Assembly (NCBI RefSeq): GCF_016756775.1
Contig: NZ_JAERMU010000001.1
Coordinates: 124,001 to 188,000 of the forward strand
DNA length: 64,000 nucleotides
Direction of reading: 5' to 3'
From: Dryocola clanedunensis subsp. sulfonylureivorans
Lineage (GTDB): Bacteria > Pseudomonadota > Gammaproteobacteria > Enterobacterales > Enterobacteriaceae
Shown here: piece by piece, positions 26,082 through 36,775 of the stretch
Layout of the letters: each line of letters opens with the position of its first letter
Numbering within the stretch: the stretch's first letter is position 1
Made by a program: the position numbers and the translations under genes
Notes under the pieces: generated by a model
Told to the model about the DNA's origin: nothing
What the model saw: the letters and a program-made list of their open reading frames with translations, nothing else
The model's database searches: none

Positions 26082-28154
26082 CTACTCCCCTTCCCGCCCT
26101 GGCAATGTTCCCTGCGCCAGGGCAATCATAAAGGCATATTCCAGCGCCACACCCTCATAAGACTTGAAGCGTCCGGACTTCCCTCCGTGGCCGGAATCCA
26201 TATCCGTGCAGAGCAGCAGAAGGTTGTCGTCGCGTTTGACGTCGCGCAGCCTGGCGACCCATTTCGCAGGTTCCCAGTACTGCACCTGAGAGTCATGCAG
26301 GCCGGTGGTGACCAGCATGTGCGGATACGCCTGCTCTCTGACCCCATCATAAGGGCTGTATTGCTTCATGTAGAAGTAGTACTCCTCGTTCTGCGGATTG
26401 CCCCATTCTTCAAACTCACCGGTGGTCAAAGGAATAGACTCATCCAGCATGGTCGTCACCACATCCACGAAAGGAACCTGAGCGACAACGCCGTGGAACA
26501 GCTCTGGCCGCATATTGATCGCGGCCCCCATCAGCATGCCCCCGGCGCTTCCTCCCATGCCGTACAGGAGTGCCGGGTCACCGTAACCTTTTTGCAAAAG
26601 TGCATCGCACACGTCCAGGTAGTCGTTGAAGGTGTTCATCTTTTTGAGGTATTTGCCGTCTTCATACCATTGCTGGCCCAGTTCTCCCCCGCCGCGAACG
26701 TGGGCGATAGCATAGACAAATCCCCTGTCCAGCAGGCTCAGACGACTGGCGCTGAAATCAGCATCCATGCTGCTGCCGTAGGAGCCATAGCCATAAACCA
26801 GCAGAGGATTTTTACCGTGCTGGAAATGCTGACGATGATAAACCAGTGAAACTGGCACCTGCACTCCGTCCCGCACGGTGATCCATAGGTGTTCGCTTCG
26901 GTAGTCATCGGCGTCAAAGCCCGGCACTTTCGTTTGTTTAATGACGCGACGTTCGCCGGTATTCATATCCAGCTCAAAAAGCGTGTCCGGCGTGGTCATT
27001 GACGAGTAGCCATAGCGCAGCCGCGAAGACTCCGGTTCCGGGTTATAGCCAAGCCAGGTGACATAGGCGGGATCGTCGAAGGCGATACCCGTGACTTCCC
27101 GTGTTTTACGGTTAATTTGCCGCAGGCTGGTCAACCCGTACTGACGCTCCTCCACCACCAGCCAGTCGGTAAAGAGCGTGAAGCCTTCCAGCATGATGTT
27201 CTCACGCGGCGGAATGAGGCCTTCCCACTGCTTCTCATCCCGCACCTTACTGCGATAAAGCCCAAAGTTTTTACCCTCCCGGTTGGAGCGCAAATAGAAG
27301 TTATGCTGGTAATGGTCGAGCGTATACTCGTGATCTTTACGGCGAGGCAGGAAGCACAGCGGCTCCGCATCCACCAGTTCGGCATCCAGCAGCAGCACTT
27401 CGCTCGTTGTGGCGCTCCCCAGGTGGATGAGGATATAGCGGCGGGAGGTCGTGATGTGCACGCTGACGTAAAACGTCTCGTCTTTCTCTTCGTAGACCAG
27501 CCGGTCATCCGTCGTCGGGTGCCCGACGGTATGCTGCCAGACCTGATAGGGCAGCAGCGTTTTGGGGTGTTTACGAACGTAGTAAAGCGTGGCGGAGTCA
27601 TTGGCCCAGACAAAACTCGGTGTGACGTTGGTCAGCACTTCGGGATACCAGTTCCCGGTTTCCAGATTACGAAAGCGTAAGCCGTACTGGCGGCGCGACA
27701 GATAATCTTCCGCCAGCGCCATGATCGTATTGTCCAGCGTAATGGCCATGCCGCCCATGGTGTAGAATTCGCTGTGGGCGGCACGCCGGTTGGCATCGAG
27801 CAGGGTTTCCCACTCATCCCACTCCTCGCGCATGACCGATTGCCGCTGATAGATGGCATACTCATTGCCCGTCTCATAGACGTGCCGGTAGCGGTAGCCG
27901 TTATGGGTGTAGGGAGCCGAGACATCATGCTGAGGAATACGGTCGACCATCTCTTTTAACAGGCGCTCCTGGAGCGCCTGCTGCGAGGTCATAATCCGTC
28001 GCCCGTAATCGTTCTCCTGATGTAAATAATCAAGCACGTCCGGGTTGTCGCGGTCGTCATCGCGCAGCCAATAATAGTTGTCGATGCGGGTGTCGCCATG
28101 CAGCTGCATGGTATGAGGGATCTTTTGCGCTTTAGGTGGCATGTCATTATTCAT
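26082..28154 (-). CDS. ptrB: Oligopeptidase B (protease II)
   Basis: Cytosolic serine peptidase of the prolyl oligopeptidase family (S9A) that cuts after Arg and Lys in short peptides. 690 residues (E. coli 686). The N-terminal part is the seven-bladed propeller that gates access; the C-terminal alpha/beta hydrolase domain has the nucleophile in MGGSAGGML (about Ser535), Asp in TTGLHDSQV and His in [20 protein letters not shown] and [16 protein letters not shown] form the oxyanion region. An internal ATG four codons in is an alternative start. Confidence 0.97.
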   Translation of the reverse strand: MNNDMPPKAQKIPHTMQLHGDTRIDNYYWLRDDDRDNPDVLDYLHQENDYGRRIMTSQQALQERLLKEMVDRIPQHDVSAPYTHNGYRYRHVYETGNEYAIYQRQSVMREEWDEWETLLDANRRAAHSEFYTMGGMAITLDNTIMALAEDYLSRRQYGLRFRNLETGNWYPEVLTNVTPSFVWANDSATLYYVRKHPKTLLPYQVWQHTVGHPTTDDRLVYEEKDETFYVSVHITTSRRYILIHLGSATTSEVLLLDAELVDAEPLCFLPRRKDHEYTLDHYQHNFYLRSNREGKNFGLYRSKVRDEKQWEGLIPPRENIMLEGFTLFTDWLVVEERQYGLTSLRQINRKTREVTGIAFDDPAYVTWLGYNPEPESSRLRYGYSSMTTPDTLFELDMNTGERRVIKQTKVPGFDADDYRSEHLWITVRDGVQVPVSLVYHRQHFQHGKNPLLVYGYGSYGSSMDADFSASRLSLLDRGFVYAIAHVRGGGELGQQWYEDGKYLKKMNTFNDYLDVCDALLQKGYGDPALLYGMGGSAGGMLMGAAINMRPELFHGVVAQVPFVDVVTTMLDESIPLTTGEFEEWGNPQNEEYYFYMKQYSPYDGVREQAYPHMLVTTGLHDSQVQYWEPAKWVARLRDVKRDDNLLLLCTDMDSGHGGKSGRFKSYEGVALEYAFMIALAQGTLPGREGE

Positions 28155-28234
28155 TTTGAGTTAACACCCTGTAAGGGTGGCAAATTCAGACAGGCTTGCA
28201 AGCGAAACGAGAGATTTTGAGGAAAAAGCCGGGG

Positions 28235-28918
28235 TTAACCCGGCAGGCTTAACTTCTGCTGTTTGATGTCCTGCTCGATGCCGTCACGCACGTCCTGCGG
28301 GATTTTCAGCTCGTCGCCTAGCGCGCTGAGATAGCTGCGCTCCATGAAATGATCGACGTCGATTGCCGCACAGCTCAGGAAATAAAGCTCCAGGGCTTCT
28401 TCTTCGTTTTTCACGTCCGCGGCCAGACGTTTAGGATCCAGCGGCTGGTCGATGGCTTCCTGTATGAGCGCACGCCCCGGCCCTTCGATATTGGCATCCC
28501 GCAGCTGTTGTTCGATGACCTGCCGCTCTTTGTCATCAATGTGTCCGTCGCTTTTGGCGGCAAACACCAGCGCCATCACCAGACGGCGGGTGCGGACATC
28601 CACCGGTGATTGTTGCTGGCCAAACTGCGGCTCGTCCTGATGCGTCTGGCGCACGCGATCTTTGTATTTGTTCCACAGCACGCTGCCTGCAACTGCCCCG
28701 CCACCAACCAGCAGAGCGCTGGTACCATATTTAGTGAGTAACTTACGGGAGGATTTGCTCGCCAGCAGCAGCCCGGCAAGACCACCCAGCGCGCCCGGCA
28801 CCAGCAGCTTGCTTAGCCCCTGCTCGTTGCCGCCGGCACCGTTAGAGGATGGAGATGCCTGGCCGGTCAGGCCGGTTTGTCCAAGCATTGACTGAATCTG
28901 TTGTAACCAATTACTCAT
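28235..28918 (-). CDS. yebE: TerB-like inner-membrane protein YebE (DUF533)
   Basis: A 227-residue protein similar to E. coli YebE (219), starting [15 protein letters not shown] hydrophobic stretch ([20 protein letters not shown] and [19 protein letters not shown], about 40-85) anchors it; the C-terminal half is a helical TerB/DUF533 domain with acidic metal-type motif [15 protein letters not shown]. In E. coli yebE is induced by CpxR. A terminator hairpin (GCCGGGTTAACCCCGGC plus T) overlaps the end of the gene. Function unknown. Confidence 0.94.
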   Translation of the reverse strand: MSNWLQQIQSMLGQTGLTGQASPSSNGAGGNEQGLSKLLVPGALGGLAGLLLASKSSRKLLTKYGTSALLVGGGAVAGSVLWNKYKDRVRQTHQDEPQFGQQQSPVDVRTRRLVMALVFAAKSDGHIDDKERQVIEQQLRDANIEGPGRALIQEAIDQPLDPKRLAADVKNEEEALELYFLSCAAIDVDHFMERSYLSALGDELKIPQDVRDGIEQDIKQQKLSLPG

Positions 28919-29035
28919 GAGAGGCACCCTTAATCTGTGGCTTAACCCATTGAGAGTAAGCGAAGGGGTGTCAAGAACTGTCTGATAAGACTAAAGATGA
29001 GAAAATAGTCGCGCCGGGAGGCCCGGCGCAGAGGG

Positions 29036-29380
29036 TCACGACTGGTAGTCAGCTGTGCCTTTTTTACAGTCAACCACCACCGTGTAGTGAATATCCGTAT
29101 TCATACCGCGAACGGTGAGCGGAATTTTCCAGCTGTCATCTTTGCCGGTGATTTCTTTGCTGTTGATCCAGATAACCGGATCGGCCTGACCAAGCTTTTT
29201 TTGATCGTCAGGCCAGCTCACAATCCGGTTTTGCTGGTAATCACCTTTGATGACGGCGGCAATACCGTCGGCGTCCAGTCCTTCGCAGGGGGCGATGTTG
29301 ACTTGATGCGGATCTTTGGCCAAAGCGGCAAAGCTGCTCAGGCAAAGAGCCATACACAGCGCAATTCCAGTTTTATTCAT
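29036..29380 (-). CDS. yebF: Secreted colicin-M-immunity-like protein YebF
   Basis: A 114-residue exported protein. Start MNKTGIALCMALC with AGGAG 7 nt upstream; the upstream in-frame ATG is not used. Signal peptide of about 20 residues ending LAALA-type before KDPHQVN. The mature domain has the YebF-type pair of cysteines (APCEGLDADGIAAVIK and VVDCKKGTADY) and DYQQNRI...WPDDQKKLGQADP. E. coli YebF is exported through the outer membrane via OmpF/OmpC porins to the medium. A perfect G+C hairpin (about 29009-29031) follows the gene. Confidence 0.94.
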   Translation of the reverse strand: MNKTGIALCMALCLSSFAALAKDPHQVNIAPCEGLDADGIAAVIKGDYQQNRIVSWPDDQKKLGQADPVIWINSKEITGKDDSWKIPLTVRGMNTDIHYTVVVDCKKGTADYQS

Positions 29381-29453
29381 GACGTTCTCCTGATGCACAT
29401 TGCACAGCAAAAGCCTGGTACAAAACCGTTATTGCGCAAGCGTGTGTGATGAC

Positions 29454-29813
29454 TTAAGCGGCTTTCGTCCGTTTCCGAACGGGATGCTCTGTGACGTTAT
29501 CGACTTCCAGGGCGACCGCGCTGTGTTCAGCCTCTTCCGTCTCTTCCGCGACCTCAGCTGACACGACAGCTTCGGTTTCCGGCAACCTGCCGCTTTTCAG
29601 CACGCTGGAAAGCACGTCTTTATTCTCTGCCAACCACATGGCCAGCACGTCGCTCTGCCCGTCTTCGAAGCTTACCGGGCTGTGCTGCAGCCAGTCGCCC
29701 AGCACTTCAGCCAGGTCGAGCATTTTGTCATACGCATCGGCATCTTTTTTACTGGCGAAAGCCATCTTTTCTAGCCCCTCTCGCACTACCACATATTTAA
29801 TTTCAACCGCCAT
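29454..29813 (-). CDS. yebG: SOS-induced protein YebG
   Basis: Small acidic cytosolic protein induced by DNA damage. N-terminal 75 residues match E. coli YebG (MAVEIKYVVVREGLEKMAFA, SKKDADAYDKMLDLAEVLGD). The protein is 119 residues against 96 in E. coli: the C-terminal tail is longer, rich in Glu, Ala and Val, and ends with a basic motif HPVRKRTKAA. A perfect LexA site lies 18 bases before the start. Role in the SOS response is not defined biochemically. Confidence 0.95.
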   Translation of the reverse strand: MAVEIKYVVVREGLEKMAFASKKDADAYDKMLDLAEVLGDWLQHSPVSFEDGQSDVLAMWLAENKDVLSSVLKSGRLPETEAVVSAEVAEETEEAEHSAVALEVDNVTEHPVRKRTKAA

Positions 29814-29830
29814 TTTGCAGCTCCGTTTAA

Positions 29831-29846
29831 CTGTTTATTTATACAG
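29831..29846. promoter_or_regulatory. LexA (SOS) box for yebG
   Basis: CTGT-TTATTTAT-ACAG, a perfect consensus match (CTG-N10-CAG with TA-rich centre and flanking A/T), 18 bases upstream of yebG. Confidence 0.95.
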
Positions 29847-29891
29847 TATAGATGTATTACCCAGACTCCGCAAGCGGGAAAGGCGCTGCGT

Positions 29892-29907
29892 GCGCAAACG
29901 TTTTCGT
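29892..29907 (+). promoter_or_regulatory. PurR operator for purT
   Basis: GCGCAAACGTTTTCGT matches the PurR consensus ACGCAAACGTTTNCNT except at its first base, 43 bases before the purT start. The purine repressor is known to control E. coli purT. Confidence 0.9.
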
Positions 29908-29950
29908 ATATACTGCGGCCGTTTATTTTATCACAACGGGTAAGCAGATT

Positions 29951-31129
29951 ATGTCAATGTTGGGAACGGCCCTGCGTCCAGCGGCCACGCGGGTTATGCT
30001 GTTAGGTTCTGGTGAACTGGGTAAAGAAGTGGCGATTGAATGCCAGCGTTTAGGGCTGGAAGTCATCGCCGTCGACCGCTATGCCGATGCGCCCGCCATG
30101 CAGGTGGCTCATCGCAGTCACGTTATCAATATGCTCGACGCCGCTCAGCTCAACGCGCTGGTGCTTGCCGAGAAGCCCGATTTTATCGTTCCTGAAATTG
30201 AAGCCATCGCCACCGACATGCTGATTGAACTTGAGCAACTGGGTCAGCACGTTGTGCCCTGTGCTCGCGCCACAAAGTTGACCATGAACCGCGAAGGCAT
30301 TCGCCGCCTGGCCGCCGAAGAGCTTGCGCTGCCGACCTCCCGCTACCGTTTTGCCGATACCGAAGCAGATTTTCTGCACGCCGTTGAGGAAATTGGCCTG
30401 CCGTGCATCATCAAACCGGTGATGAGTTCCTCCGGCAAAGGCCAGAGCTTTGTGAAAACTCGCGAGCAGCTTGCCAAGGCCTGGGAATACGCCCAACAGG
30501 GCGGTCGAGCCGGAAAAGGTAAAGTTATCGTTGAAGGCGTGGTGAATTTCGATTTTGAAATCACCCTGCTGACCATTAACGCTGTCGACGGCGTCCATTT
30601 CTGCGCGCCGATTGGCCATCGTCAGGAAGACGGCGATTATCGCGAATCCTGGCAGCCGCAGCAGATGAGCGATACCGCACTTGCCCGCGCGCAGGAAATT
30701 GCCGAAAAAGTCGTCGTTTCGCTGGGTGGCTATGGCCTGTTTGGCGTGGAGCTGTTTGTGTGTGGTGACGAAGTGATTTTCAGCGAAGTCTCCCCTCGCC
30801 CGCATGATACCGGCATGGTGACGCTTATCTCGCAGGATCTCTCTGAGTTTGCCCTGCACGTTCGCGCTTTCCTCGGTCTGCCGATTGGCGAAATCCGCCA
30901 GTACGGCCCGGCGGCTTCCGCCGTGATTCTCCCGGAGCTGGACAGCAATAACGTGCAGTTCGGCAACGTTGCAGCCGCGCTGGGCGCAGGTTTGCAGGTT
31001 CGCCTGTTTGGCAAGCCGGAGATTAACGGTAAACGCAGGATGGGCGTGGCCCTGGCAATGGGCAGCAGCGTGGATAATGCGGTCGGGCGCGCAATAACAT
31101 CTGCGGCAGCGATAAAAGTCGAAGGATAA
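29951..31129 (+). CDS. purT: Formate-dependent phosphoribosylglycinamide formyltransferase PurT (GAR transformylase 2)
   Basis: ATP-grasp enzyme that makes formyl-GAR from GAR, formate and ATP in purine synthesis. The start [15 protein letters not shown] gives 392 residues, the E. coli length; the track of in-frame codons upstream is not conserved. N-terminal [16 protein letters not shown] binds nucleotide; the ATP-grasp region includes [15 protein letters not shown] and [16 protein letters not shown]; the acidic metal site is in [19 protein letters not shown]. Divergent from yebG, controlled by PurR. Confidence 0.97.
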   Translation: MSMLGTALRPAATRVMLLGSGELGKEVAIECQRLGLEVIAVDRYADAPAMQVAHRSHVINMLDAAQLNALVLAEKPDFIVPEIEAIATDMLIELEQLGQHVVPCARATKLTMNREGIRRLAAEELALPTSRYRFADTEADFLHAVEEIGLPCIIKPVMSSSGKGQSFVKTREQLAKAWEYAQQGGRAGKGKVIVEGVVNFDFEITLLTINAVDGVHFCAPIGHRQEDGDYRESWQPQQMSDTALARAQEIAEKVVVSLGGYGLFGVELFVCGDEVIFSEVSPRPHDTGMVTLISQDLSEFALHVRAFLGLPIGEIRQYGPAASAVILPELDSNNVQFGNVAAALGAGLQVRLFGKPEINGKRRMGVALAMGSSVDNAVGRAITSAAAIKVEG

Positions 31130-31131
31130 AC

Positions 31132-31163
31132 AAACTATCCCTCCCCGCAAGGAGAGGGATATT
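31132..31163. terminator. Hairpin between convergent purT and eda
   Basis: TATCCCTC-CCCGCAA-GGAGAGGGATA stem just after the purT stop. T-tracts are weak on both sides. Confidence 0.6.
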
Positions 31164-31179
31164 CTTCAGCGGGTTCGGA

Positions 31180-31821
31180 TTACGCTTTCGCGCCTTCCAC
31201 CGCTTCGCGGGCAAGCTTAGTGATGCGGTCGTAATCACCCGCTTCCAGCGCGTCCGCAGGGACCAGCCATGAACCACCGAGACACAGCACGCTTTTCAGC
31301 GCCAGGTAATCACGGTAGTTAGCGGGCGAGATGCCGCCGGTCGGGCAGAAACGCACATTAGCAAAGGGGCCTGCGATAGCCTGCAGCGCTTTGGTGCCGC
31401 CGTTCGCTTCCGCCGGGAAGAATTTGAACTCTTTCAGGCCGTAATCCATGCCCAGCATCAGCTCGGATACAGTGCTGATACCGGGGATCAGCGGAATGGT
31501 GCCTTCGGTTGCCGCTTTCAGCAGCGGCTCGGTCAGGCCAGGGCTGATAGCGAACTGCGCCCCAGCTTCGGTCACTTCGGCCAGCTGCTTAGCGTTCAGC
31601 ACGGTGCCCGCACCGATAATCGCTTCCGGCACTTCTTTGGCAATCGCGCGGATAGCATCCATCGCGCACGGCGTACGCAGGGTCACTTCCAGCACGCGCA
31701 CACCGCCGGCTACCAGCGCTTTCGCCATTGGCACAGCGTGTTCCAGCTTGTTCAGTACGATAACAGGAACGACCGGACCCGTTTTCAGGATCTGTTCCGC
31801 GGTTGTTTTCCAGTTTTTCAT
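31180..31821 (-). CDS. eda: KHG/KDPG aldolase
   Basis: Class I aldolase that splits 2-keto-3-deoxy-6-phosphogluconate to pyruvate and glyceraldehyde-3-phosphate, the last step of the Entner-Doudoroff pathway, and also acts on 4-hydroxy-2-ketoglutarate. 213 residues as in E. coli. The Schiff-base lysine is in [14 protein letters not shown] (Lys133), with the general base Glu in VLEVTLRT (about 45) and the phosphate site in [12 protein letters not shown]. Downstream of edd by 63 bases, same operon. GAGG precedes the start. Confidence 0.98.
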   Translation of the reverse strand: MKNWKTTAEQILKTGPVVPVIVLNKLEHAVPMAKALVAGGVRVLEVTLRTPCAMDAIRAIAKEVPEAIIGAGTVLNAKQLAEVTEAGAQFAISPGLTEPLLKAATEGTIPLIPGISTVSELMLGMDYGLKEFKFFPAEANGGTKALQAIAGPFANVRFCPTGGISPANYRDYLALKSVLCLGGSWLVPADALEAGDYDRITKLAREAVEGAKA

Positions 31822-31884
31822 CAGAGAGCCTCTTAAGCCAACTTTATCATTTCGTTACCGCTGCGGCACCCGCCGCAACGGTCC

Positions 31885-33696
31885 TTAAAATTTAATGCAG
31901 GTTGCGCCCTGCTCCGCGCCGGACAGCTGCTCACGCAGCGCGCCGAACAACTCGCGGCCGGTGCCCACGCGTTCAGCGCTCAAATCAGGATGGAACGCCG
32001 TACGTTTTGCCAGCTCTGCTTCATTCACCAGCAGCGTCAGTTCACCCGTCTGCCCGTTCACGCGGATCATATCGCCTTCCTGAACCTTCGCCAGCAGGCC
32101 GCCGTCGTAGGCTTCCGGGGTAACATGGATAGCGGACGGCACTTTGCCAGATGCGCCAGAAAGTCGCCCGTCGGTGACCAATGCAATTTTGAAACAGCGG
32201 TCCAATAATACCCCAAGTGGCGGCATAAGTTTATGTAATTCTGGCATACCGTTCGCTTTTGGTCCCTGATGGCGCACCACCACTACGCAGTCTCTATCCA
32301 GCAGTCCGGCTTCGAAAGCGGGCAGCACGTCGTGCTGGCTTTCGAAAATAACCGCCGGAGCCTCGATGACCTGGTTCTCTACCGGTACGGCTGAAGTTTT
32401 CATTACCGCGCGCCCCAGATTACCGCTAAGCACTTTTGTCCCACCGTGTTTCGAGAATGGTTTGTCGAAGGTAGCGATAACGTCATTATCCAGCGCGCTC
32501 AGCGCCCCTTCTCGCCAGGCGAGCTGGCCGTTATCCAGCCATGGTTCCATGGTGTAGTGGTGCAGACCGAAACCAGCTACGGTATTCACATCTTCGTGCA
32601 GCAAACCACCTTTCAACAGCTCGCGGATAAGCACGGGCACGCCGCCTGCCGCCTGGAAGTGGTTGATGTCCGCCGGGCCGTTTGGATACAGGCGAGCCAG
32701 CAACGGCACGACATCAGACAGATCGGAGAAGTCATTCCAGTTGATGATAATGCCCGCGGCGCGAGCCATGGCAACGAGGTGCATCGTGTGGTTGGTGGAG
32801 CCGCCGGTTGCCAGCAGTGCAACGATGCCGTTCACCACAACCTTTTCGTCAATCATCTTGCCCAACGGCATCCATTCGTTGCCGTTGCCGGTAAGACGCG
32901 TAACCTGGCGCGCCGCCGCTGCGGTCAATTCCTGACGCAGCGGTGCATCAGGATGAACGAACGAAGAGCCGGGCAGCTGCATCCCCATAAACTCGACAAC
33001 CATCTGGTTGGTATTCGCGGTGCCATAGAAAGTACAGGTGCCTGGTGCATGATAGGACGCAGCTTCCGATTCCAGCAGCGCGTTGCGATCCAGTTTGCCC
33101 TCCGCATAGAGCTGACGAATACGGACTTTCTCTTTATTGGCCAGGCCGCTCACCATCGGCCCTGAGGGAACAAACACCGCAGGCAGATGACCGAACGACA
33201 ATGCCGCCATGGTCAAACCCGGGACAATTTTGTCGCACACGCCAAGATACAACGCGCCGTCGAACATATTATGGGACAGGCCGATAGCAGCAGACATGGC
33301 GATAACTTCGCGGCTCAGCAGTGACAGCTCCATACCGTCCTGTCCCTGAGTGACACCGTCGCACATTGCCGGAACGCCGCCCGCGACCTGGCCTACCGCG
33401 CCAACGGAATGCAGGGCTTTACGGATCTGCTCAGGGTAGTCCTCGTACGGCTGATGTGCGGAGAGCATGTCGTTATAGGAGGTGACAATCGCGATATTGT
33501 TACGCAACATGCTTTTCAATGCTGCCTTGTCTTCTGGCTGGCAGGCTGCAAAACCGTGGGCCAGGTTACCGCACGCCAGCTCGGAGCGATGCACGGTATT
33601 GCTCTTCGCTTTTTCGATGCGGGCCAGATAAGCGCTACGGGTCGCTGTCGAGCGTTCAACGATGCGCTGTGTTACGCGTAACAAATTCGGATTCAT
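31885..33696 (-). CDS. edd: 6-phosphogluconate dehydratase
   Basis: First committed enzyme of the Entner-Doudoroff pathway: converts 6-phosphogluconate to KDPG. IlvD/Edd family [4Fe-4S] dehydratase, 603 residues as in E. coli. Cluster cysteines lie in [17 protein letters not shown] and [13 protein letters not shown] with a third at [21 protein letters not shown] and [15 protein letters not shown] are conserved substrate and metal regions. Followed by eda; a GntR-type operator lies about 195 bases upstream. Confidence 0.98.
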   Translation of the reverse strand: MNPNLLRVTQRIVERSTATRSAYLARIEKAKSNTVHRSELACGNLAHGFAACQPEDKAALKSMLRNNIAIVTSYNDMLSAHQPYEDYPEQIRKALHSVGAVGQVAGGVPAMCDGVTQGQDGMELSLLSREVIAMSAAIGLSHNMFDGALYLGVCDKIVPGLTMAALSFGHLPAVFVPSGPMVSGLANKEKVRIRQLYAEGKLDRNALLESEAASYHAPGTCTFYGTANTNQMVVEFMGMQLPGSSFVHPDAPLRQELTAAAARQVTRLTGNGNEWMPLGKMIDEKVVVNGIVALLATGGSTNHTMHLVAMARAAGIIINWNDFSDLSDVVPLLARLYPNGPADINHFQAAGGVPVLIRELLKGGLLHEDVNTVAGFGLHHYTMEPWLDNGQLAWREGALSALDNDVIATFDKPFSKHGGTKVLSGNLGRAVMKTSAVPVENQVIEAPAVIFESQHDVLPAFEAGLLDRDCVVVVRHQGPKANGMPELHKLMPPLGVLLDRCFKIALVTDGRLSGASGKVPSAIHVTPEAYDGGLLAKVQEGDMIRVNGQTGELTLLVNEAELAKRTAFHPDLSAERVGTGRELFGALREQLSGAEQGATCIKF

Positions 33697-33819
33697 AGAG
33701 GTACCTCATAAAGTGGCTGCCGTCGCAGTATGCACGGAGGAGTTTGATGGCCATGGTTTTTATATTCCGACCGCCAGTCCCGGTGCTCTTAGGGCAAAAT
33801 CGCTTCAGCTAGTGTAAAT

Positions 33820-33857
33820 AAAAAAGCCCTGCTGGTGAATCCAGTCAGGGCCATTAA
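33820..33857 (-). terminator. Terminator of zwf
   Basis: Minus strand GCCCTGACTGG...CCAGCAGGGC followed by TTTTTTA. A second hairpin closer to zwf (CCGC-AAAG-GCGG then TTTGTTTT, about 33908-33922) may help. Confidence 0.85.
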
Positions 33858-33890
33858 TTACAAAAAACGCGACCACGTATGAGTGAGATC

Positions 33891-33906
33891 ATGTTACCGG
33901 TAAAAC
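33891..33906. promoter_or_regulatory. GntR operator upstream of edd-eda
   Basis: ATGTTACCGGTAAAAC matches the GntR palindrome ATGTTACCGGTAACAT at 14 of 16 positions. GntR represses edd-eda in E. coli in the absence of gluconate. It overlaps the zwf terminator region. Confidence 0.7.
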
Positions 33907-33940
33907 AAACCGCCTTTGCGGCCGATTTTTACCGTATTGA

Positions 33941-35416
33941 TTACTCGAACTCGTTCCAGGAGTGACCGTCACGGGTAATCATCGCGACGGAAGCCACCGG
34001 CCCCCACGTCCCCGCCTGGTATGGCTTAGGCGCGTCGTTATCCGCAGCCCAGGCTTCGGTGATGGAGTCCACCCACTTCCATGCCTCTTCCACTTCGTCG
34101 CGGCGGACGAACAGCGCCTGGATACCGCGCATGGTTTCCAGCAGCAGGCGCTCGTAAGCGTCTGCCAGGTGCGATTCGTTAAAGGTTTCTGAATAGCTCA
34201 GATCCAGTTTGGTGGTCTGCAGATTGTGTTTATGCTCCAGACCCGGAACTTTATTGAGGATCTGGATATCCACGCCTTCATCCGGCTGTAAACGAATCGT
34301 CAGCTTGTTCTGCGGCAGATCCTGCCAGGAGTCCTTGAACAGGTTCAGCGCAGGGTTTTTAAAGTAAACCACAACCTCTGAACACTTGGTCGGCAGACGC
34401 TTACCGGTACGCAGATAGAACGGCACGCCCGCCCAGCGCCAGTTGTCGATATCCACACGGATGGCGACAAATGTCTCTGTGCAGCTGGCTTTATTCGCCC
34501 CCTCTTCCTCCAGGTAGCCCGGCACTTTTTTGCCCTGAGCAAAGCCTGCCGTGTACTGGCCGCGCACGGTTTTTTCACGCACGTTGCTGCGGTCAATGCG
34601 ACGCAGGGACTGCAGGACCTTCACTTTCTCATCGCGGATATGATCGGCAGTGAGGTCAGAAGGGGGAGACATGGCAATCATGCACAGGATTTGCAGAAGG
34701 TGGTTCTGGATCATATCGCGCATCTGTCCGGCCTGGTCAAAGTAACCCCAGCGCCCTTCGATACCCACCTCTTCGGCGACGGTGATTTCCACGTGATCGA
34801 TGGTTTTGTTATCCCAGTTGTTGGCAAACAGGGAGTTAGCAAAACGCAGCGCCAGCAGGTTAAGGACCGTCTCTTTACCTAAATAGTGGTCGATGCGGTA
34901 GACCTGGCACTCTTCAAAGTACTCGCCAACCTGGTCATTGATTTCCTGAGAGGTGGCAAGAGAGGTGCCCAGCGGTTTTTCCATCACTACGCGTGCTGGC
35001 TTGGCGTTCAGCTTCGCTTTGCCCAGCCCCTTACAGATGGCGCCGAAAGTGCTCGGCGGCATGGCAAAATAGTTGATCGTGACGCGATTCTGCTGATCGA
35101 GCATTTTACCCAGCTTGCTGAAGGCGGCAGTATCATTGACGTCCAGGTTGCAGAAATCGAGACGGCTGCTGAGCTTGTCCCACAGACTTTCATCGATCTT
35201 CTCTTTCATGAACGTTTCGAGCGCTTCACGTACCACTTTGGTGTACGCCTCTTTGCTCCAGTCTGCACGGCCAACACCCAGAATGCGGGTATCTGCATGG
35301 ATCTGACCAGCTTTTTCCAGCTGATACAGGGATGGCAGCAGTTTTCGACGCGCAAGGTCGCCTTTTGCACCGAAAATCACCAGGTCGCATGCCTGTGCTG
35401 TCTGCGTTACCGCCAT
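33941..35416 (-). CDS. zwf: Glucose-6-phosphate 1-dehydrogenase
   Basis: Oxidises glucose-6-phosphate to 6-phosphogluconolactone with NADP+, the entry to the oxidative pentose-phosphate and Entner-Doudoroff pathways. 491 residues, the E. coli length. N-terminal nucleotide motif [20 protein letters not shown], catalytic motif [11 protein letters not shown] (about 180) and EKPLGTS. Forms with edd and eda the route from glucose-6-phosphate to pyruvate. Divergent from hexR, which likely represses it. Confidence 0.98.
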   Translation of the reverse strand: MAVTQTAQACDLVIFGAKGDLARRKLLPSLYQLEKAGQIHADTRILGVGRADWSKEAYTKVVREALETFMKEKIDESLWDKLSSRLDFCNLDVNDTAAFSKLGKMLDQQNRVTINYFAMPPSTFGAICKGLGKAKLNAKPARVVMEKPLGTSLATSQEINDQVGEYFEECQVYRIDHYLGKETVLNLLALRFANSLFANNWDNKTIDHVEITVAEEVGIEGRWGYFDQAGQMRDMIQNHLLQILCMIAMSPPSDLTADHIRDEKVKVLQSLRRIDRSNVREKTVRGQYTAGFAQGKKVPGYLEEEGANKASCTETFVAIRVDIDNWRWAGVPFYLRTGKRLPTKCSEVVVYFKNPALNLFKDSWQDLPQNKLTIRLQPDEGVDIQILNKVPGLEHKHNLQTTKLDLSYSETFNESHLADAYERLLLETMRGIQALFVRRDEVEEAWKWVDSITEAWAADNDAPKPYQAGTWGPVASVAMITRDGHSWNEFE

Positions 35417-35767
35417 GTTGTTCTCCTCGTTTCGGGTACCTGGTACCAGGTCACTCTTGTAATTAAATTACAAAGCAATGTAGCGCTTTTTAATTGTTAT
35501 CTAAACCATCCCAGGTTGTCCGATTGTGCTCAGGCGGAAATCCCCCCAACTGACACCGCTCAGCGCGGACTTAACTGAAATTTTATGACGCTTATTTGTT
35601 CATTTTCATCATGTCTAAAGTTAGAGGTCGATCATGTAATGAAAAAAAACAACAATCTCAATTCGATTTACCTGCCCTTAAGGGGTAAGGCGGGCGTATA
35701 TTCTTGCTAAAACCTGTCGCGATTTCTCCACTGACTGAAATCGATAAAATCCATGGGCGCCTGTCAT
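35417..35767. promoter_or_regulatory. zwf-hexR divergent regulatory region with HexR box
   Basis: On the minus strand TTTAGA (35505-35500), 17 bases and TACATT (35482-35477) make a zwf promoter. Over its start of transcription lies TGTAATTAAATTACA (35458-35472), a perfect HexR box. In the zwf leader there is a perfect 14-base palindrome ACCTGGTACCAGGT (35438-35451), about 22 bases before the start codon, whose role is unknown. The rest is AT-rich leader of hexR without further genes. Confidence 0.88.
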
Positions 35768-36643
35768 ATGAATATGCTGGAAAAAATCCAGACACAACTG
35801 GAACACCTTAGCAAATCAGAGCGTAAAGTAGCAGAAGTGATTCTCGCTACGCCGCAGGAAGCCATTCATTCAAGCATCGCTACCCTCGCCCGCCATGCTG
35901 ACGTCAGCGAACCCACGGTCAACCGTTTTTGCCGTCGCCTGGAAACCAAGGGCTTCCCGGATTTTAAATTACATCTGGCACAAAGTCTGGCGAATGGAAC
36001 GCCTTATGTAAACCGGAATGTTGACGAGGATGACAATGTTGATTCCTACACCGGTAAAATCTTCGAATCCGCGATGGCCAGTCTGGACCAGGTCAGACAG
36101 TCTCTGGATATTGCCGCGGTTAATCGCGCGGTGGATTTACTGACCCAGGCAAAAAAAATCGCGTTCTTTGGGCTGGGCGCATCCGCGGCTGTCGCTCATG
36201 ACGCCATGAATAAATTTTTCCGCTTTAACGTGCCGGTGTTTTATTCCGACGACGTTGTCATGCAGCGAATGAGCTGCATGAACTGCAGCGCGGAGGATGT
36301 GATTGTCCTTATCTCCCACACCGGACGGACGAAAAATCTGGTCGAACTGGCGAGACTGGCCCGTGAAAATGATGCCATGGTGCTGGCGATTACCTCTGAG
36401 GGCTCCCCGCTGGCCCATGAGGCGACGCTGGCCCTCCTACTTGATGTCCCGGAAGATACGGATGTCTATATGCCGATGGTGTCGCGCCTGGCGCAGCTAA
36501 CGGTTATTGATGTGCTGGCGACGGGCTTCACGCTGCGCCGTGGCGCAAAATTCAGAGATAACTTGAAGCGAGTCAAAGAAGCGCTCAAGGAATCGCGTTT
36601 TGATAAAGAGGCTCTCGTCCCCGACGATAATCTGCAGACATAA
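35768..36643 (+). CDS. hexR: RpiR-family regulator HexR
   Basis: Repressor that senses KDPG and controls central carbon genes (zwf, edd-eda, pykA and others). Start MNMLEKIQTQLEHLSK as in E. coli, giving 291 residues; an ATG 15 bases earlier is possible. N-terminal HTH_6 domain (about 1-77, with STLARHADVSEPTVNRFCR) and C-terminal SIS sugar-phosphate domain (about 125-255, FGLGASAAVAHDAMNKFF and VLISHTGRTKNLVELA). It stands between its targets zwf and pykA. Confidence 0.97.
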   Translation: MNMLEKIQTQLEHLSKSERKVAEVILATPQEAIHSSIATLARHADVSEPTVNRFCRRLETKGFPDFKLHLAQSLANGTPYVNRNVDEDDNVDSYTGKIFESAMASLDQVRQSLDIAAVNRAVDLLTQAKKIAFFGLGASAAVAHDAMNKFFRFNVPVFYSDDVVMQRMSCMNCSAEDVIVLISHTGRTKNLVELARLARENDAMVLAITSEGSPLAHEATLALLLDVPEDTDVYMPMVSRLAQLTVIDVLATGFTLRRGAKFRDNLKRVKEALKESRFDKEALVPDDNLQT

Positions 36644-36775
36644 AGATTTTATAACAAAGCTGTAACTTTTCAGGTCATTCGGTTAAGTTGTCTTTTCGCG
36701 CTTTTTGGCGCCCCCCGACATACCGAGTTTTTTGTTCACGCAACACCAAAGTTGTTTCAGTCAACGGAGTAATAC

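Noticed and set aside
32446-33165. 239-codon plus-strand reading antisense to edd
   Set aside because: Shadow of a G+C-rich conserved gene; no start signal or domain. The same holds for long antisense readings over purT, ruvB, ptrB, aspS and argS.
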